Below, one piece after another: positions 1 through 10,853 of a stretch of DNA of 64,000 bases (position 1 is the stretch's first letter; each line of letters starts with the position of its first letter). Source of the stretch: Antedon mediterranea (Eukaryota; Echinodermata; Crinoidea; Comatulida; Antedonidae). The notes under the pieces are model-generated. The model worked only from the letters and a program-made list of their open reading frames with translations. It was not told the origin of the DNA and did no database searches. The stretch lies in assembly GCF_964355755.1 (NCBI RefSeq), contig NC_092679.1, positions 14,374,932 to 14,438,931 of the forward strand, in the 5' to 3' direction. The position numbers were made by a program, and so were the translations under genes.

Positions 1-8
1 TCTCGTCG
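1..8 (+). tRNA. tRNA-Ser(GCU) 3' end, cut by window edge
   Basis: The last 8 bases of a unit (TCTCGTCG) followed by CCA; the rest lies outside the window. Confidence 0.85.
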
Positions 9-146
9 CCATTGTTTCTTTTTATGAACTACTCGTTAATGAATATTTGACTTATTCGAATAAGAATACACATTCTTCTTTTAATAATCCCAGGTACATT
101 TCGTATAAATGTTGGAATGGTACTGTGCGAATGCAATTAATGTATA

Positions 147-228
147 GACGAGGTGGCCGAGTGGTTAAGGCGATGGACTGCTAATCCATTGTGCTCTGCA
201 CGCGTGGGTTCGAATCCCATCCTCGTCG
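147..228 (+). tRNA. tRNA-Ser(GCU), intact
   Basis: All 82 positions match the array consensus; stems pair, A and B boxes intact. Followed by CCA and a T5 run at 239-243. Confidence 0.97.
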
Positions 229-365
229 CCACTGTTTCTTTTTATGAACTACTCGTTAGTGAATGTGACCTATTCGAATAAAAATACATATTGTTCTTAT
301 AATAAGCCCAGGTACATTTCATATAAAATGTTGGAATGGCACTGTGCGAATGCAATAAATGTATA

Positions 366-447
366 GACGAGGTGTCCGAGTGGTTAAGGCGATGGACTGC
401 TAATCCATTGTGCTCTGCACGCGTGGGTTCGAATCCCATTCTCGTCG
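366..447 (+). tRNA. tRNA-Ser(GCU), T10/T75 variant
   Basis: G10 to T in the A box and D stem (T10:C25 mismatch); C75 to T gives a G:T pair in the acceptor stem. Confidence 0.85.
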
Positions 448-585
448 CCATTGTTTCTTTTTATGAACTACTCGTTAATAAATATTTGACTTATTCGAAT
501 AAGAATACACATTCTTCTTTTAATAATCCCAGGTACATTTCGTATAAATGTTGGAATGGTACTGTGCGAATGCAATTAATGTATA

Positions 586-667
586 GACGAGGTGGCCGAG
601 TGGTTAAGGCGATGGACTGCTAATCCATTGTGCTCTGCACGCGTGGGTTCGAATCCCATCCTCGTCG
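586..667 (+). tRNA. tRNA-Ser(GCU), intact
   Basis: Consensus at all positions; 439 bp from the identical copy at 147. Confidence 0.97.
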
Positions 668-804
668 CCACTGTTTCTTTTTATGAACTACTCGTTAGTG
701 AATGTGACCTATTCGAATAAAAATACATATTGTTCTTATAATAAGCCCAGGTACATTTCATATAAAATGTTGGAATGGCACTGTGCGAATGCAATAAATG
801 TATA

Positions 805-886
805 GACGAGGTGTCCGAGTGGTTAAGGCGATGGACTGCTAATCCATTGTGCTCTGCACGCGTGGGTTCGAATCCCATTCTCGTCG
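805..886 (+). tRNA. tRNA-Ser(GCU), T10/T75 variant
   Basis: Same changes as the copy at 366, 439 bp away, showing a duplicated two-unit block. Confidence 0.85.
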
Positions 887-1024
887 CCATTGTTTCTTTT
901 TATGAACTACTCGTTAATAAATATTTGACTTATTCGAATAAGAATACACATTCTTCTTTTAATAATCCCAGGTACATTTCGTATAAATGTTGGAATGGTA
1001 CTGTGCGAATGCAATTAATGTATA

Positions 1025-1106
1025 GACGAGGTGGCCGAGTGGTTAAGGCGATGGACTGCTAATCCATTGTGCTCTGCACGCGTGGGTTCGAATCCCATCC
1101 TCGTCG
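1025..1106 (+). tRNA. tRNA-Ser(GCU), intact
   Basis: Consensus at all positions. Confidence 0.97.
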
Positions 1107-1244
1107 CCATTGTTTATTTTTATGAACTACTCGTTAGTGAATATGTGACCTATTCGAATAAAAATACATATTGTTCTTATAATAATCCCAGGTACATTTC
1201 ATATAAATGTTGGAATGGTGCTGTGCGAATCCAATAAGTGTATA

Positions 1245-1326
1245 GACGTGGTGGCCGAGTGGTTAAGGCGATGAACTGCTAATCCATTGTGCTCTGCACG
1301 CGTGGGTTCGAATCCTATTCTCCTCG
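1245..1326 (+). pseudogene. tRNA-Ser(GCU) decayed copy
   Basis: A5T, G30A, C72T, C75T, G79C: two acceptor mismatches and one anticodon-stem mismatch. Confidence 0.75.
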
Positions 1327-1464
1327 CCATTCTTTATTTTTATGAACTACTCGTTAGTGAATATGTGACCTATTCGAATAAAAATACATATTGTTCTTAT
1401 AATAATCCCAGGTACATTTCATATAAATGTTGGAATGGTGCTGTGCGAATGCAATAAGTGTATA

Positions 1465-1546
1465 GACGAGGTGGCCGAGTGGTTAAGGCGATGGACTGCT
1501 AATCCATTGTGCTCTGCACGCGTGGGTTCGAATCCCATCCTCGTCG
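1465..1546 (+). tRNA. tRNA-Ser(GCU), intact
   Basis: Consensus at all positions. Confidence 0.97.
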
Positions 1547-1684
1547 CCATTGTTTATTTTTATGAACTACTCGTTAGTGAATATGTGACCTATTCGAATA
1601 AAAATACATATTGTTCTTATAATAATCCCAGGTACATTTCATATAAATGCTGGAATGGTGCTGTGCGAATGCAATAAGTGTATA

Positions 1685-1766
1685 GACGAGGTGGTCGAGT
1701 GGTTAAGGCGATGTACTGCTAATCCATTGTGCTCTGCACGCGTGGGTTCGAATCCCATTCTCGTCG
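1685..1766 (+). tRNA. tRNA-Ser(GCU), anticodon-stem variant
   Basis: C11T (wobble), G30T (anticodon-stem mismatch), C75T. Confidence 0.7.
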
Positions 1767-1904
1767 CCATTGTTTCTTTTTATGAACTACTCGTTAATGA
1801 ATATTTGAATTATTCGAATAAGAATACACATTCTTCTTTTAATAATCCCAGGTACATTTCGTATAAATGTTGGAATGGTACTGTGCGAATGCTATTAATG
1901 TATA

Positions 1905-1986
1905 GACGAGGTGGTCGAGTGGTTAAGGCGATGGACTGCTAATCCATTGTGCTCTGCACGCGTGGGTTCGAATCCCATTCTCGTCG
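1905..1986 (+). tRNA. tRNA-Ser(GCU), T11/T75 variant
   Basis: C11T and C75T, both giving G:T pairs; fold kept. Confidence 0.9.
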
Positions 1987-2127
1987 CCATTGTTTATTTT
2001 TATGAACTACTCGTTAGTGAATATGTGACTTATTCGAATAAAAATACACATTCTTCTTATAATAATAATCCCAGGTACATTTCGTATAAATGTTGGAATG
2101 GCACTGTGCGAATGCAATAAATGTATA

Positions 2128-2209
2128 GACGAGGTGTCCGAGTGGTTAAGGCGATGGACTGCTAATCCATTGTGCTCTGCACGCGTGGGTTCGAATCCCA
2201 TTCTCGTCG
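2128..2209 (+). tRNA. tRNA-Ser(GCU), T10/T75 variant
   Basis: G10T and C75T. Confidence 0.85.
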
Positions 2210-2351
2210 CCATTGATTCTTTTTATGAACTACTCGTTAATGAATATGTGACTTATTCGAATAAGAATACACATTCTTCTTATAATAAAAATCCCAGGTA
2301 CATTTCGTATAAATGTTGGAATGGCACTGTGCCGAATGCAATAAATGTATA

Positions 2352-2433
2352 GACGAGGTGGCCGAGTGGTTAAGGCGATGGACTGCTAATCCATTGTGCT
2401 CTGCACGCGTGGGTTCGAATCCCATCCTCGTCG
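2352..2433 (+). tRNA. tRNA-Ser(GCU), intact
   Basis: Consensus at all positions; first gene of the 1310-bp higher-order repeat. Confidence 0.97.
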
Positions 2434-2569
2434 CCACTGTTTCTTTTTATGAACTACTCGTTAGTGAATGTGACCTATTCGAATAAAAATTCATATTGTT
2501 CTTATAATAATCCCAGGTACATTTCATATAAATGTTGGAATGGTGCTGTGCGAATGCAATAAGTGTATA

Positions 2570-2642
2570 GACGAGTGGTTAAGGCGATGGACTGCTAATC
2601 CATTGTGCTCTGCACGCGTGGGTTCGAATCCCATTCGCGTCG
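2570..2642 (+). pseudogene. tRNA-Ser(GCU), 9-nt D-arm deletion
   Basis: Nine bases lost between two GAG repeats, removing the 5' side of the D arm and half the A box; acceptor TCGCGTC has an A5:G77 mismatch. Confidence 0.85.
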
Positions 2643-2780
2643 CCATTGTTTCTTTTTATGAACTACTCGTTAATGAATATTTGACTTATTCGAATAAGAA
2701 TACACATTCTTCTTTTAATAATCCCAGGTACATTTCGTATAAATGTTGGAATGGTACTGTGCGAATGCAATAAATGTATA

Positions 2781-2862
2781 GACGAGGTGGCCGAGTGGTT
2801 AAGGCGATGGACTGCTAATCCATTGTGCTCTGCACGCGTGGGTTCGAATCCCATCCTCGTCG
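2781..2862 (+). tRNA. tRNA-Ser(GCU), intact
   Basis: Consensus at all positions. Confidence 0.97.
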
Positions 2863-2998
2863 CCATTGTTTATTTTTATGAACTACTCGTTAGTGTATGT
2901 GACCTATTCGAATAAAAATACATATTGTTCTTATAATAATCCCAGGTACATTTCATATAAATGCTGGAATGGTACTGTGCGAATACAATTAATGTATA

Positions 2999-3080
2999 GA
3001 CGAGGTGGCCGAGTGGTTAAGGCGATGGACTGCTAATCCATTGTGCTCTGCACGCGTGGGTTCGAATCCCATCCTCGTCG
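2999..3080 (+). tRNA. tRNA-Ser(GCU), intact
   Basis: Consensus at all positions. Confidence 0.97.
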
Positions 3081-3218
3081 CCATTGTTTATTTTTATGAA
3101 CTACTCGTTAGTGAATATGTGACCTATTCGAATAAAAATACATATTGTTCTTATAATAATCCCAGGTACATTTTATATAAATGTTGGAATGGTGCTGTGC
3201 GAATGCAATAAGTGTATA

Positions 3219-3300
3219 GACGAGGTGGCCGAGTGGTTAAGGCGATGGACTGCTAATCCATTGTGCTCTGCACGTGTGGGTTCGAATCCTATTCTCCTCG
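3219..3300 (+). tRNA. tRNA-Ser(GCU), acceptor variant
   Basis: C57T, C72T, C75T, G79C; C3:C79 mismatch in the acceptor stem. Function doubtful. Confidence 0.6.
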
Positions 3301-3438
3301 CCATTGTTTATTTTTATGAACTACTCGTTAGTGAATATGTGACCTATTCGAATAAAAATACATATTGTTCTTATAATAATCCCAGGTACATTTCATATAA
3401 ATGTTGGAATGGTGCTGTGCGAATGCAATAAGTGTATA

Positions 3439-3520
3439 GACGAGGTGGCCGAGTGGTTAAGGCGATGGACTGCTAATCCATTGTGCTCTGCACGCGTGGG
3501 TTCGAATCCCATCCTCGTCG
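3439..3520 (+). tRNA. tRNA-Ser(GCU), intact
   Basis: Consensus at all positions. Confidence 0.97.
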
Positions 3521-3661
3521 CCATTGTTTCTTTTTATGAACTACTCGTTAATGAATATGTGACTTATTCGAATAAGAATACACATTCTTCTTATAATAAA
3601 AATCCCAGGTACATTTCGTATAAATGTTGGAATGGCACTGTGCGAATGCAATAAATGTATA

Positions 3662-3743
3662 GACGAGGTGGCCGAGTGGTTAAGGCGATGGACTGCTAAT
3701 CCATTGTGCTCTGCACGCGTGGGTTCGAATCCCATCCTCGTCG
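3662..3743 (+). tRNA. tRNA-Ser(GCU), intact
   Basis: Consensus; second 1310-bp block starts here. Confidence 0.97.
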
Positions 3744-3879
3744 CCACTGTTTCTTTTTATGAACTACTCGTTAGTGAATGTGACCTATTCGAATAAAAAT
3801 TCATATTGTTCTTATAATAATCCCAGGTACATTTCATATAAATGTTGGAATGGTGCTGTGCGAATGCAATAAGTGTATA

Positions 3880-3952
3880 GACGAGTGGTTAAGGCGATGG
3901 ACTGCTAATCCATTGTGCTCTGCACGCGTGGGTTCGAATCCCATTCGCGTCG
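3880..3952 (+). pseudogene. tRNA-Ser(GCU), 9-nt D-arm deletion
   Basis: Same deletion as the copy at 2570, exactly 1310 bp away. Confidence 0.85.
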
Positions 3953-4090
3953 CCATTGTTTCTTTTTATGAACTACTCGTTAATGAATATTTGACTTATT
4001 CGAATAAGAATACACATTCTTCTTTTAATAATCCCAGGTACATTTCGTATAAATGTTGGAATGGTACTGTGCGAATGCAATAAATGTATA

Positions 4091-4172
4091 GACGAGGTGG
4101 CCGAGTGGTTAAGGCGATGGACTGCTAATCCATTGTGCTCTGCACGCGTGGGTTCGAATCCCATCCTCGTCG
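4091..4172 (+). tRNA. tRNA-Ser(GCU), intact
   Basis: Consensus at all positions. Confidence 0.97.
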
Positions 4173-4308
4173 CCATTGTTTATTTTTATGAACTACTCGT
4201 TAGTGTATGTGACCTATTCGAATAAAAATACATATTGTTCTTATAATAATCCCAGGTACATTTCATATAAATGCTGGAATGGTACTGTGCGAATACAATT
4301 AATGTATA

Positions 4309-4390
4309 GACGAGGTGGCCGAGTGGTTAAGGCGATGGACTGCTAATCCATTGTGCTCTGCACGCGTGGGTTCGAATCCCATCCTCGTCG
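4309..4390 (+). tRNA. tRNA-Ser(GCU), intact
   Basis: Consensus at all positions. Confidence 0.97.
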
Positions 4391-4528
4391 CCATTGTTTA
4401 TTTTTATGAACTACTCGTTAGTGAATATGTGACCTATTCGAATAAAAATACATATTGTTCTTATAATAATCCCAGGTACATTTTATATAAATGTTGGAAT
4501 GGTGCTGTGCGAATGCAATAAGTGTATA

Positions 4529-4610
4529 GACGAGGTGGCCGAGTGGTTAAGGCGATGGACTGCTAATCCATTGTGCTCTGCACGTGTGGGTTCGAATCCT
4601 ATTCTCCTCG
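4529..4610 (+). tRNA. tRNA-Ser(GCU), acceptor variant
   Basis: C57T, C72T, C75T, G79C as at 3219. Confidence 0.6.
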
Positions 4611-4748
4611 CCATTGTTTATTTTTATGAACTACTCGTTAGTGAATATGTGACCTATTCGAATAAAAATACATATTGTTCTTATAATAATCCCAGGTACA
4701 TTTCATATAAATGTTGGAATGGTGCTGTGCGAATGCAATAAGTGTATA

Positions 4749-4830
4749 GACGAGGTGGCCGAGTGGTTAAGGCGATGGACTGCTAATCCATTGTGCTCTG
4801 CACGCGTGGGTTCGAATCCCATCCTCGTCG
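4749..4830 (+). tRNA. tRNA-Ser(GCU), intact
   Basis: Consensus at all positions. Confidence 0.97.
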
Positions 4831-4971
4831 CCATTGTTTCTTTTTATGAACTACTCGTTAATGAATATGTGACTTATTCGAATAAGAATACACATTCTTC
4901 TTATAATAAAAATCCCAGGTACATTTCGTATAAATGTTGGAATGGCACTGTGCGAATGCAATAAATGTATA

Positions 4972-5053
4972 GACGAGGTGGCCGAGTGGTTAAGGCGATG
5001 GACTGCTAATCCATTGTGCTCTGCACGCGTGGGTTCGAATCCCATCCTCGTCG
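4972..5053 (+). tRNA. tRNA-Ser(GCU), intact
   Basis: Consensus at all positions. Confidence 0.97.
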
Positions 5054-5189
5054 CCACTGTTTCTTTTTATGAACTACTCGTTAGTGAATGTGACCTATTC
5101 GAATAAAAATTCATATTGTTCTTATAATAATCCCAGGTACATTTCATATAAATGTTGGAATGGTGCTTTGCGAATGCAATAAGTGTATA

Positions 5190-5263
5190 GACGAGGTGGT
5201 TAAGGCAATGGACTGCTAATCCATTGTGCTCTGCACGCGTGGGTTCGAATCCCATTCGCGTCG
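5190..5263 (+). pseudogene. tRNA-Ser(GCU), 8-nt D-arm deletion
   Basis: Eight bases lost between two GTG repeats, removing most of the A box and D arm; acceptor TCGCGTC. Confidence 0.85.
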
Positions 5264-5405
5264 CCATTGTTTCTTTTTATGAACTACTCGTTAATGAATA
5301 TTTGACTTATTCGAATAAGAATACACATTCTTCTTTTAATAATCCCAGGTACATTTCGTATAAATGTTGGATCGAATGGTACTGTGCGAATGCAATAAAT
5401 GTATA

Positions 5406-5487
5406 GACGAGGTGGCCGAGTGGTTAAGGCGATGGACTGCTAATCCATTGTGCTCTGCACGCGTGGGTTCGAATCCCATCCTCTTCG
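5406..5487 (+). tRNA. tRNA-Ser(GCU), G79T variant
   Basis: Single change G79T causing a C3:T79 mismatch in the acceptor stem. Confidence 0.8.
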
Positions 5488-5623
5488 CCATTGTTTATTT
5501 TTATGAACTACTCGTTAGTGTATGTGACCTATTCGAATAAAAATACATATTGTTCTTATAATAATCCCAGGTACATTTCATATAAATGCTGGAATGGTGC
5601 TGTGCGAATGCAATAAGTGTATA

Positions 5624-5705
5624 GACGAGGTGGTCGAGTGGTTAAGGCGATGGACTGCTAATCCATTGTGCTCTGCACGCGTGGGTTCGAATCCCATTCT
5701 CGTCG
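5624..5705 (+). tRNA. tRNA-Ser(GCU), T11/T75 variant
   Basis: C11T and C75T, fold kept. Confidence 0.9.
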
Positions 5706-5846
5706 CCATTGTTTCTTTTTATGAACTACTCGTTAATAAATATTTGACTTATTCGAATAAGAATACACATTCTTCTTATAATAAAAATCCCAGGTACATT
5801 TCGTATAAATGTTGGAATGGCACTGTGCGAATGCAATAAATGTATA

Positions 5847-5928
5847 GACGAGGTGGCCGAGTGGTTAAGGCGATGGACTGCTAATCCATTGTGCTCTGCA
5901 CGCGTGGGTTCAAATCCCATCCTCGTCG
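5847..5928 (+). tRNA. tRNA-Ser(GCU), B-box variant
   Basis: G66A changes the T loop to TTCAAAT and weakens the B box; otherwise consensus. Confidence 0.85.
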
Positions 5929-6066
5929 CCATTGTTTATTTTTATGAACTACTCGTTAGTGAATATGTGACCTATTCGAATAAAAATACATATTGTTCTT
6001 ATAATAATCCCAGGTACATTTCATATAAATGCTGGAATGGTGCTGTGCGAATGCAATAAGTGTATA

Positions 6067-6148
6067 GACGAGGTGGTCGAGTGGTTAAGGCGATGGACTG
6101 CTAATCCATTGTGCTCTGCACGCGTGGGTTCGAATCCCATCCTCGTCG
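6067..6148 (+). tRNA. tRNA-Ser(GCU), T11 variant
   Basis: Only C11T. Confidence 0.92.
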
Positions 6149-6286
6149 CCATTGTTTATTTTTATGAACTACTCGTTAGTGAATATGTGACCTATTCGAA
6201 TAAAAATACATATTGTTCTTATAATAATCCCAGGTACATTTCGTATAAATGTTGGAATGGTACTGTGCGAATGCTATTAATGTATA

Positions 6287-6368
6287 GACGAGGTGGTCGA
6301 GTGGTTAAGGCGATGGACTGCTAATCCATTGTGCTCTGCATGCGTGGGTTCGAATCCCATTCTCGTCG
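6287..6368 (+). tRNA. tRNA-Ser(GCU), T11/T55/T75 variant
   Basis: C11T, C55T (variable arm), C75T. Confidence 0.85.
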
Positions 6369-6509
6369 CCATTGTTTATTTTTATGAACTACTCGTTAGT
6401 GAATATGTGACTTATTCGAATAAAAATACACATTCTTCTTATAATAATAATCCCAGGTACATTTCGTATAAATGTTGGAATGGCACTGTGCGAATGCAAT
6501 AAATGTATA

Positions 6510-6591
6510 GACGAGGTGTCTGAGTGGTTAAGGCGATGGACTGCTAATCCATTGTGCTCTGCACGCGTGGGTTTGAATCCCATCCTCGTCG
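6510..6591 (+). tRNA. tRNA-Ser(GCU), A- and B-box variant
   Basis: G10T and C12T in the A box, C65T in the T loop; both promoter boxes altered. Confidence 0.7.
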
Positions 6592-6728
6592 CCACTGTTT
6601 CTTTTTATGAACTACTCGTTAGTGAATGTGACCTATTCGAATAAAAATACATATTGTTCTTATAATAAGCCCAGGTACATTTCATATAAAATGTTGGAAT
6701 GGCACTGTGCGAATGCAATAAATGTATA

Positions 6729-6810
6729 GACGAGGTGGCCGAGTGGTTAAGGCGATGGACTGCTAATCCATTGTGCTCTGCACGCGTGGGTTCGAATCCC
6801 ATTCTCGTCG
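6729..6810 (+). tRNA. tRNA-Ser(GCU), T75 variant
   Basis: Only C75T, giving a G:T acceptor pair. Confidence 0.93.
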
Positions 6811-6948
6811 CCATTGTTTCTTTTTATGAACTACTCGTTAATGAATATTTGACTTATTCGAATAAAAATACATATTGTTCTTATAATAATCCCAGGTACA
6901 TTTCATATAAATGCTGGAATGGTGCTGTGCGAATGCAATAAGTGTATA

Positions 6949-7030
6949 GACGAGGTGGTCGAGTGGTTAAGGCGATGGACTGCTAATCCATTGTGGTCTG
7001 CACGCGTGGGTTCGAATCCCATTCTCGTCG
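6949..7030 (+). tRNA. tRNA-Ser(GCU), T11/G48/T75 variant
   Basis: C11T, C48G (variable arm), C75T; the same haplotype recurs at 13968. Confidence 0.85.
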
Positions 7031-7168
7031 CCATTGTTTCTTTTTATGAACTACTCCTTAATGAATATTTGAATTATTCGAATAAGAATACACATTCTTC
7101 TTTTAATAATCCCAGGTACATTTCGTATAAATGTTGGAATGGTACTGTGCGAATGCTATTAATGTATA

Positions 7169-7250
7169 GACGAGGTGGTCGAGTGGTTAAGGCGATGGAC
7201 TGCTAATCCATTTTGCTCTGCACGCGTGGGTTCGAATCCCATTCTCGTCG
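7169..7250 (+). tRNA. tRNA-Ser(GCU), T11/T45/T75 variant
   Basis: C11T, G45T, C75T; recurs at 14188. Confidence 0.85.
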
Positions 7251-7392
7251 CCATTGATTCTTTTTATGAACTACTCGTTAATGAATATGTGACTTATTCG
7301 AATAAGAATACACATTCTTCTTATAATAAAAATCCCAGGTACATTTCGTATAAATGTTGGAATGGCACTGTGCCGAATGCAATAAATGTATA

Positions 7393-7474
7393 GACGAGGT
7401 GGCCGAGTGGTTAAGGCGATGGACTGCTAATACATTGTGCTCTGCACGCGTGGGTTCGAATCCCATCCTCGTCG
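7393..7474 (+). tRNA. tRNA-Ser(GCU), A40 variant
   Basis: C40A causes a G30:A40 mismatch in the anticodon stem; recurs at 14412. Confidence 0.75.
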
Positions 7475-7611
7475 CCACTGTTTCTTTTTATGAACTACTC
7501 GTTAGTGAATGTGACCTATTCGAATAAAAATACATATTGTTCTTATAATAAGCCCAGGTACATTTCATATAAAATGTTGGAATGGCACTGTGCGAATGCA
7601 ATAAATGTATA

Positions 7612-7693
7612 GACGAGGTGTCCGAGTGGTTAAGGCGATGGACTGCTAATCCATTGTGCTCTGCACGCGTGGGTTCGAATCCCATTCTCGTCG
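7612..7693 (+). tRNA. tRNA-Ser(GCU), T10/T75 variant
   Basis: G10T and C75T. Confidence 0.85.
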
Positions 7694-7831
7694 CCATTGT
7701 TTCTTTATATGAACTACTCGTTAATGAATATTTGACTTATTCGAATAAGAATACACATTCTTCTTTTAATAATCCCAGGTACATTTCGTATAAATGTTGG
7801 AATGGTACTGTGCGAATGCAATTAATGTATA

Positions 7832-7913
7832 GACGAGGTGGCCGAGTGGTTAAGGCGATGGACTGCTAATCCATTGTGCTCTGCACGCGTGGGTTCGAAT
7901 CCCATCCTCGTCG
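7832..7913 (+). tRNA. tRNA-Ser(GCU), intact
   Basis: Consensus at all positions. Confidence 0.97.
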
Positions 7914-8051
7914 CCATTGTTTATTTTTATGAACTACTCGTTAGTGAATATGTGACCTATTCGAATAAAAATACATATTGTTCTTATAATAATCCCAGGT
8001 ACATTTCATATAAATGTTGGAATGGTGCTTTGCGAATGCAATAAGTGTATA

Positions 8052-8125
8052 GACGAGGTGGTTAAGGCGATGGACTGCTAATCCATTGTGCTCTGCACGC
8101 GTGGGTTCGAATCCCATCCTCGTCG
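8052..8125 (+). pseudogene. tRNA-Ser(GCU), 8-nt D-arm deletion
   Basis: The 8-nt D-arm deletion, but with a consensus acceptor stem, so only the D arm is damaged. Confidence 0.85.
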
Positions 8126-8263
8126 CCACTGTTTCTTTATATGAACTACTCGTTAATGAATATTTGACTTATTCGAATAAGAATACACATTCTTCTTTTA
8201 ATAATCCCAGGTACATTTCGTATAAATGTTGGAATGGTACTGTGCGAATGCAATTAATGTATA

Positions 8264-8345
8264 GACGAGGTGGCCGAGTGGTTAAGGCGATGGACTGCTA
8301 ATCCATTGTGCTCTGCACGCGTGGGTTCGAATCCCATCCTCGTCG
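8264..8345 (+). tRNA. tRNA-Ser(GCU), intact
   Basis: Consensus at all positions. Confidence 0.97.
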
Positions 8346-8467
8346 CCATTGTTTATTTTTATGAACTACTCGTTAGTGAATATGTGACCTATTCGAATAA
8401 AAATACATATTGTTCTTATAATAATCCCAGGTACATTTCATATAAATACGAATGCAATAAGTGTATA

Positions 8468-8541
8468 GACGAGGTGGTTAAGGCAATGGACTGCTAATCC
8501 ATTGTGCTCTGCACGCGTGGGTTCGAATCCCATTCGCGTCG
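8468..8541 (+). pseudogene. tRNA-Ser(GCU), 8-nt D-arm deletion
   Basis: 8-nt D-arm deletion and TCGCGTC acceptor; the 5' spacer has also lost about 20 bp next to its TATAAA. Confidence 0.85.
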
Positions 8542-8679
8542 CCATTGTTTCTTTTTATGAACTACTCGTTAATGAATATTTGACTTATTCGAATAAGAAT
8601 ACACATTCTTCTTTTAATAATCCCAGGTACATTTCGTATAAATGTTGGAATGGTACTGTGCGAATGCAATTAATGTATA

Positions 8680-8761
8680 GACGAGGTGGCCGAGTGGTTA
8701 AGGCGATGGACTGCTAATCCATTGTGCTCTGCACGCGTGGGTTCGAATCCCATCCTCGTCG
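8680..8761 (+). tRNA. tRNA-Ser(GCU), intact
   Basis: Consensus; starts the block copied 6606 bp downstream. Confidence 0.97.
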
Positions 8762-8897
8762 CCATTGTTTATTTTTATGAACTACTCGTTAGTGTATGTG
8801 ACCTATTCGAATAAAAATACATATTGTTCTTATAATAATCCCAGGTACATTTCATATAAATGCTGGAATGGTGCTGTGCGAATGCAATAAGTGTATA

Positions 8898-8979
8898 GAC
8901 GAGGTGGTCGAGTGGTTAAGGCGATGGACTGCTAATCCATTGTGCTCTGCACGCGTGGGTTCGAATCCCATTCTCGTCG
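8898..8979 (+). tRNA. tRNA-Ser(GCU), T11/T75 variant
   Basis: C11T and C75T. Confidence 0.9.
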
Positions 8980-9117
8980 CCATTGTTTCCTTTTATGAAC
9001 TACTCGTTAATAAATATTTGACTTATTCGAATAAGAATACACATTCTTCTTTTAATAATCCCAGGTACATTTCGTATAAATGTTGGAATGGTACTGTGCG
9101 AATACAATTAATGTATA

Positions 9118-9199
9118 GACGAGGTGGCCGAGTGGTTAAGGCGATGGACTGCTAATCCATTGTGCTCTGCACGCGTGGGTTCGAATCCCATCCTCGTCG
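9118..9199 (+). tRNA. tRNA-Ser(GCU), intact
   Basis: Consensus at all positions. Confidence 0.97.
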
Positions 9200-9337
9200 C
9201 CATTGTTTATTTTTATGAACTACTCGTTAGTGGATATGTGACCTATTCGAATAAAAATACATATTGTTCTTATAATAATCCCAGGTACATTTCATATAAA
9301 TGTTGGAATGGTGCTGTGCGAATGCAATAAGTGTATA

Positions 9338-9419
9338 GACGAGGTGGCCGAGTGGTTAAGGCGATGGACTGCTAATCCATTGTGCTCTGCACGCGTGGGT
9401 TCGAATCCTATTCTCCTCG
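9338..9419 (+). tRNA. tRNA-Ser(GCU), acceptor variant
   Basis: C72T, C75T, G79C; C3:C79 mismatch. Confidence 0.62.
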
Positions 9420-9557
9420 CCATTGTTTATTTTTATGAACTACTCGTTAGTGAATATGTGACCTATTCGAATAAAAATACATATTGTTCTTATAATAATC
9501 CCAGGTACATTTCATATAAATGTTGGAATGGTGCTGTGCGAATGCAATAAGTGTATA

Positions 9558-9639
9558 GACGAGGTGGCCGAGTGGTTGCGCCGATGGACTGCTAATCCAT
9601 TGTGCTCTGCACGCGTGGGTTCGAATCCCATCCTCGTCG
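9558..9639 (+). tRNA. tRNA-Ser(GCU), D-arm variant
   Basis: A21G, A22C, G24C; C11:C24 mismatch in the D stem. Confidence 0.7.
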
Positions 9640-9777
9640 CCATTGGTTATTTTTATGAACTACTCGTTAGTGAATATGTGACCTATTCGAATAAAAATAC
9701 ATATTGTTCTTATAATAATCCCAGGTACATTTCATATAAATGCTGGAATAGTGCTGTGCGAATGCAATAAGTGTATA

Positions 9778-9859
9778 GACGAGGTGGTCGAGTGGTTAAG
9801 GCGATGGACTGCTAATCCATTGTGCTCTGCACGCGTGGGTTCGAATCCCATTCTTGTCG
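9778..9859 (+). tRNA. tRNA-Ser(GCU), T11/T75/T78 variant
   Basis: C11T, C75T, C78T, all giving G:T pairs. Confidence 0.83.
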
Positions 9860-9997
9860 CCATTGTTTCTTTTTATGAACTACTCGTTAATGAATATTTG
9901 ACTTATTCGAATAAGAATACACATTCTTCTTTTAATAATCCCAGGTACATTTCATATAAATGTTGGAATTGTACTGTGCGAATGCAATTAATGTATA

Positions 9998-10079
9998 GAC
10001 GAGGTGCCCGAGTGGTTAAGGCGATGGACTGCTAATCCATTGTGCTCTGCACGCGTGGGTTCGAATCCCATCCTCGTCG
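9998..10079 (+). tRNA. tRNA-Ser(GCU), C10 variant
   Basis: G10C in the A box; C10:C25 mismatch. Confidence 0.83.
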
Positions 10080-10215
10080 CCACTGTTTCTTTTTATGAAC
10101 TACTCGTTAGTGAATGTGACCTATTCGAATAAAAATACATATTGTTCTTATAATAAGCCCAGGTACATTTCGTATAAATGTTGGAATGGTACTGTGCGAA
10201 TGCTATTAATGTATA

Positions 10216-10297
10216 GACGAGGTGGTCGAGTGGTTAAGGCGATGGACTGCTAATCCATTGTGCTCTGCACGCGTGGGTTCGAATCCCATTCTCGTCG
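10216..10297 (+). tRNA. tRNA-Ser(GCU), T11/T75 variant
   Basis: C11T and C75T. Confidence 0.9.
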
Positions 10298-10439
10298 CCA
10301 TTGATTCTTTTTATGAACTACTCGTTAATGAATATGTGACTTATTCGAATAAGAATACACATTCTTCTTATAATAAAAATCCCAGGTACATTTCGTATAA
10401 ATGTTGGAATGGCACTGTGCCGAATGCAATAAATGTATA

Positions 10440-10521
10440 GACGAGGTGTCCGAGTGGTTAAGGCGATGGACTGCTAATCCATTTTGCTCTGCACGCGTGG
10501 GTTCGAATCCCATCCTCGTCG
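10440..10521 (+). tRNA. tRNA-Ser(GCU), T10/T45 variant
   Basis: G10T and G45T. Confidence 0.83.
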
Positions 10522-10657
10522 CCACTGTTTCTTTTTATGAACTACTCGTTAGTGAATGTGACCTATTCGAATAAAAATTCATATTGTTCTTATAATAATC
10601 CCAGGTACATTTCATATAAATGTTGGAATGGTGCTGTGCGAAAGCAATAAGTGTATA

Positions 10658-10725
10658 GACGAGGTGGTTAAGGCAATGGACTGCTAATCCATTGTGCTCT
10701 GCACGCGTGGGTTCGAATCCCATTC
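10658..10725 (+). pseudogene. tRNA-Ser(GCU), D-arm deletion and 3' truncation
   Basis: 8-nt D-arm deletion; the acceptor 3' strand, CCA and first spacer bases are lost, joining CCCATTC to the spacer. Confidence 0.88.
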
Positions 10726-10853
10726 TTTTTATGAACTACTCGTTAATGAATATTTGACTTATTCGAATAAGAATACACATTCTTCTTTTAATAATCCCAG
10801 GTACATTTCGTATAAATGTAGGAATGGTACTGTGCGAATGCAATAAATGTATA

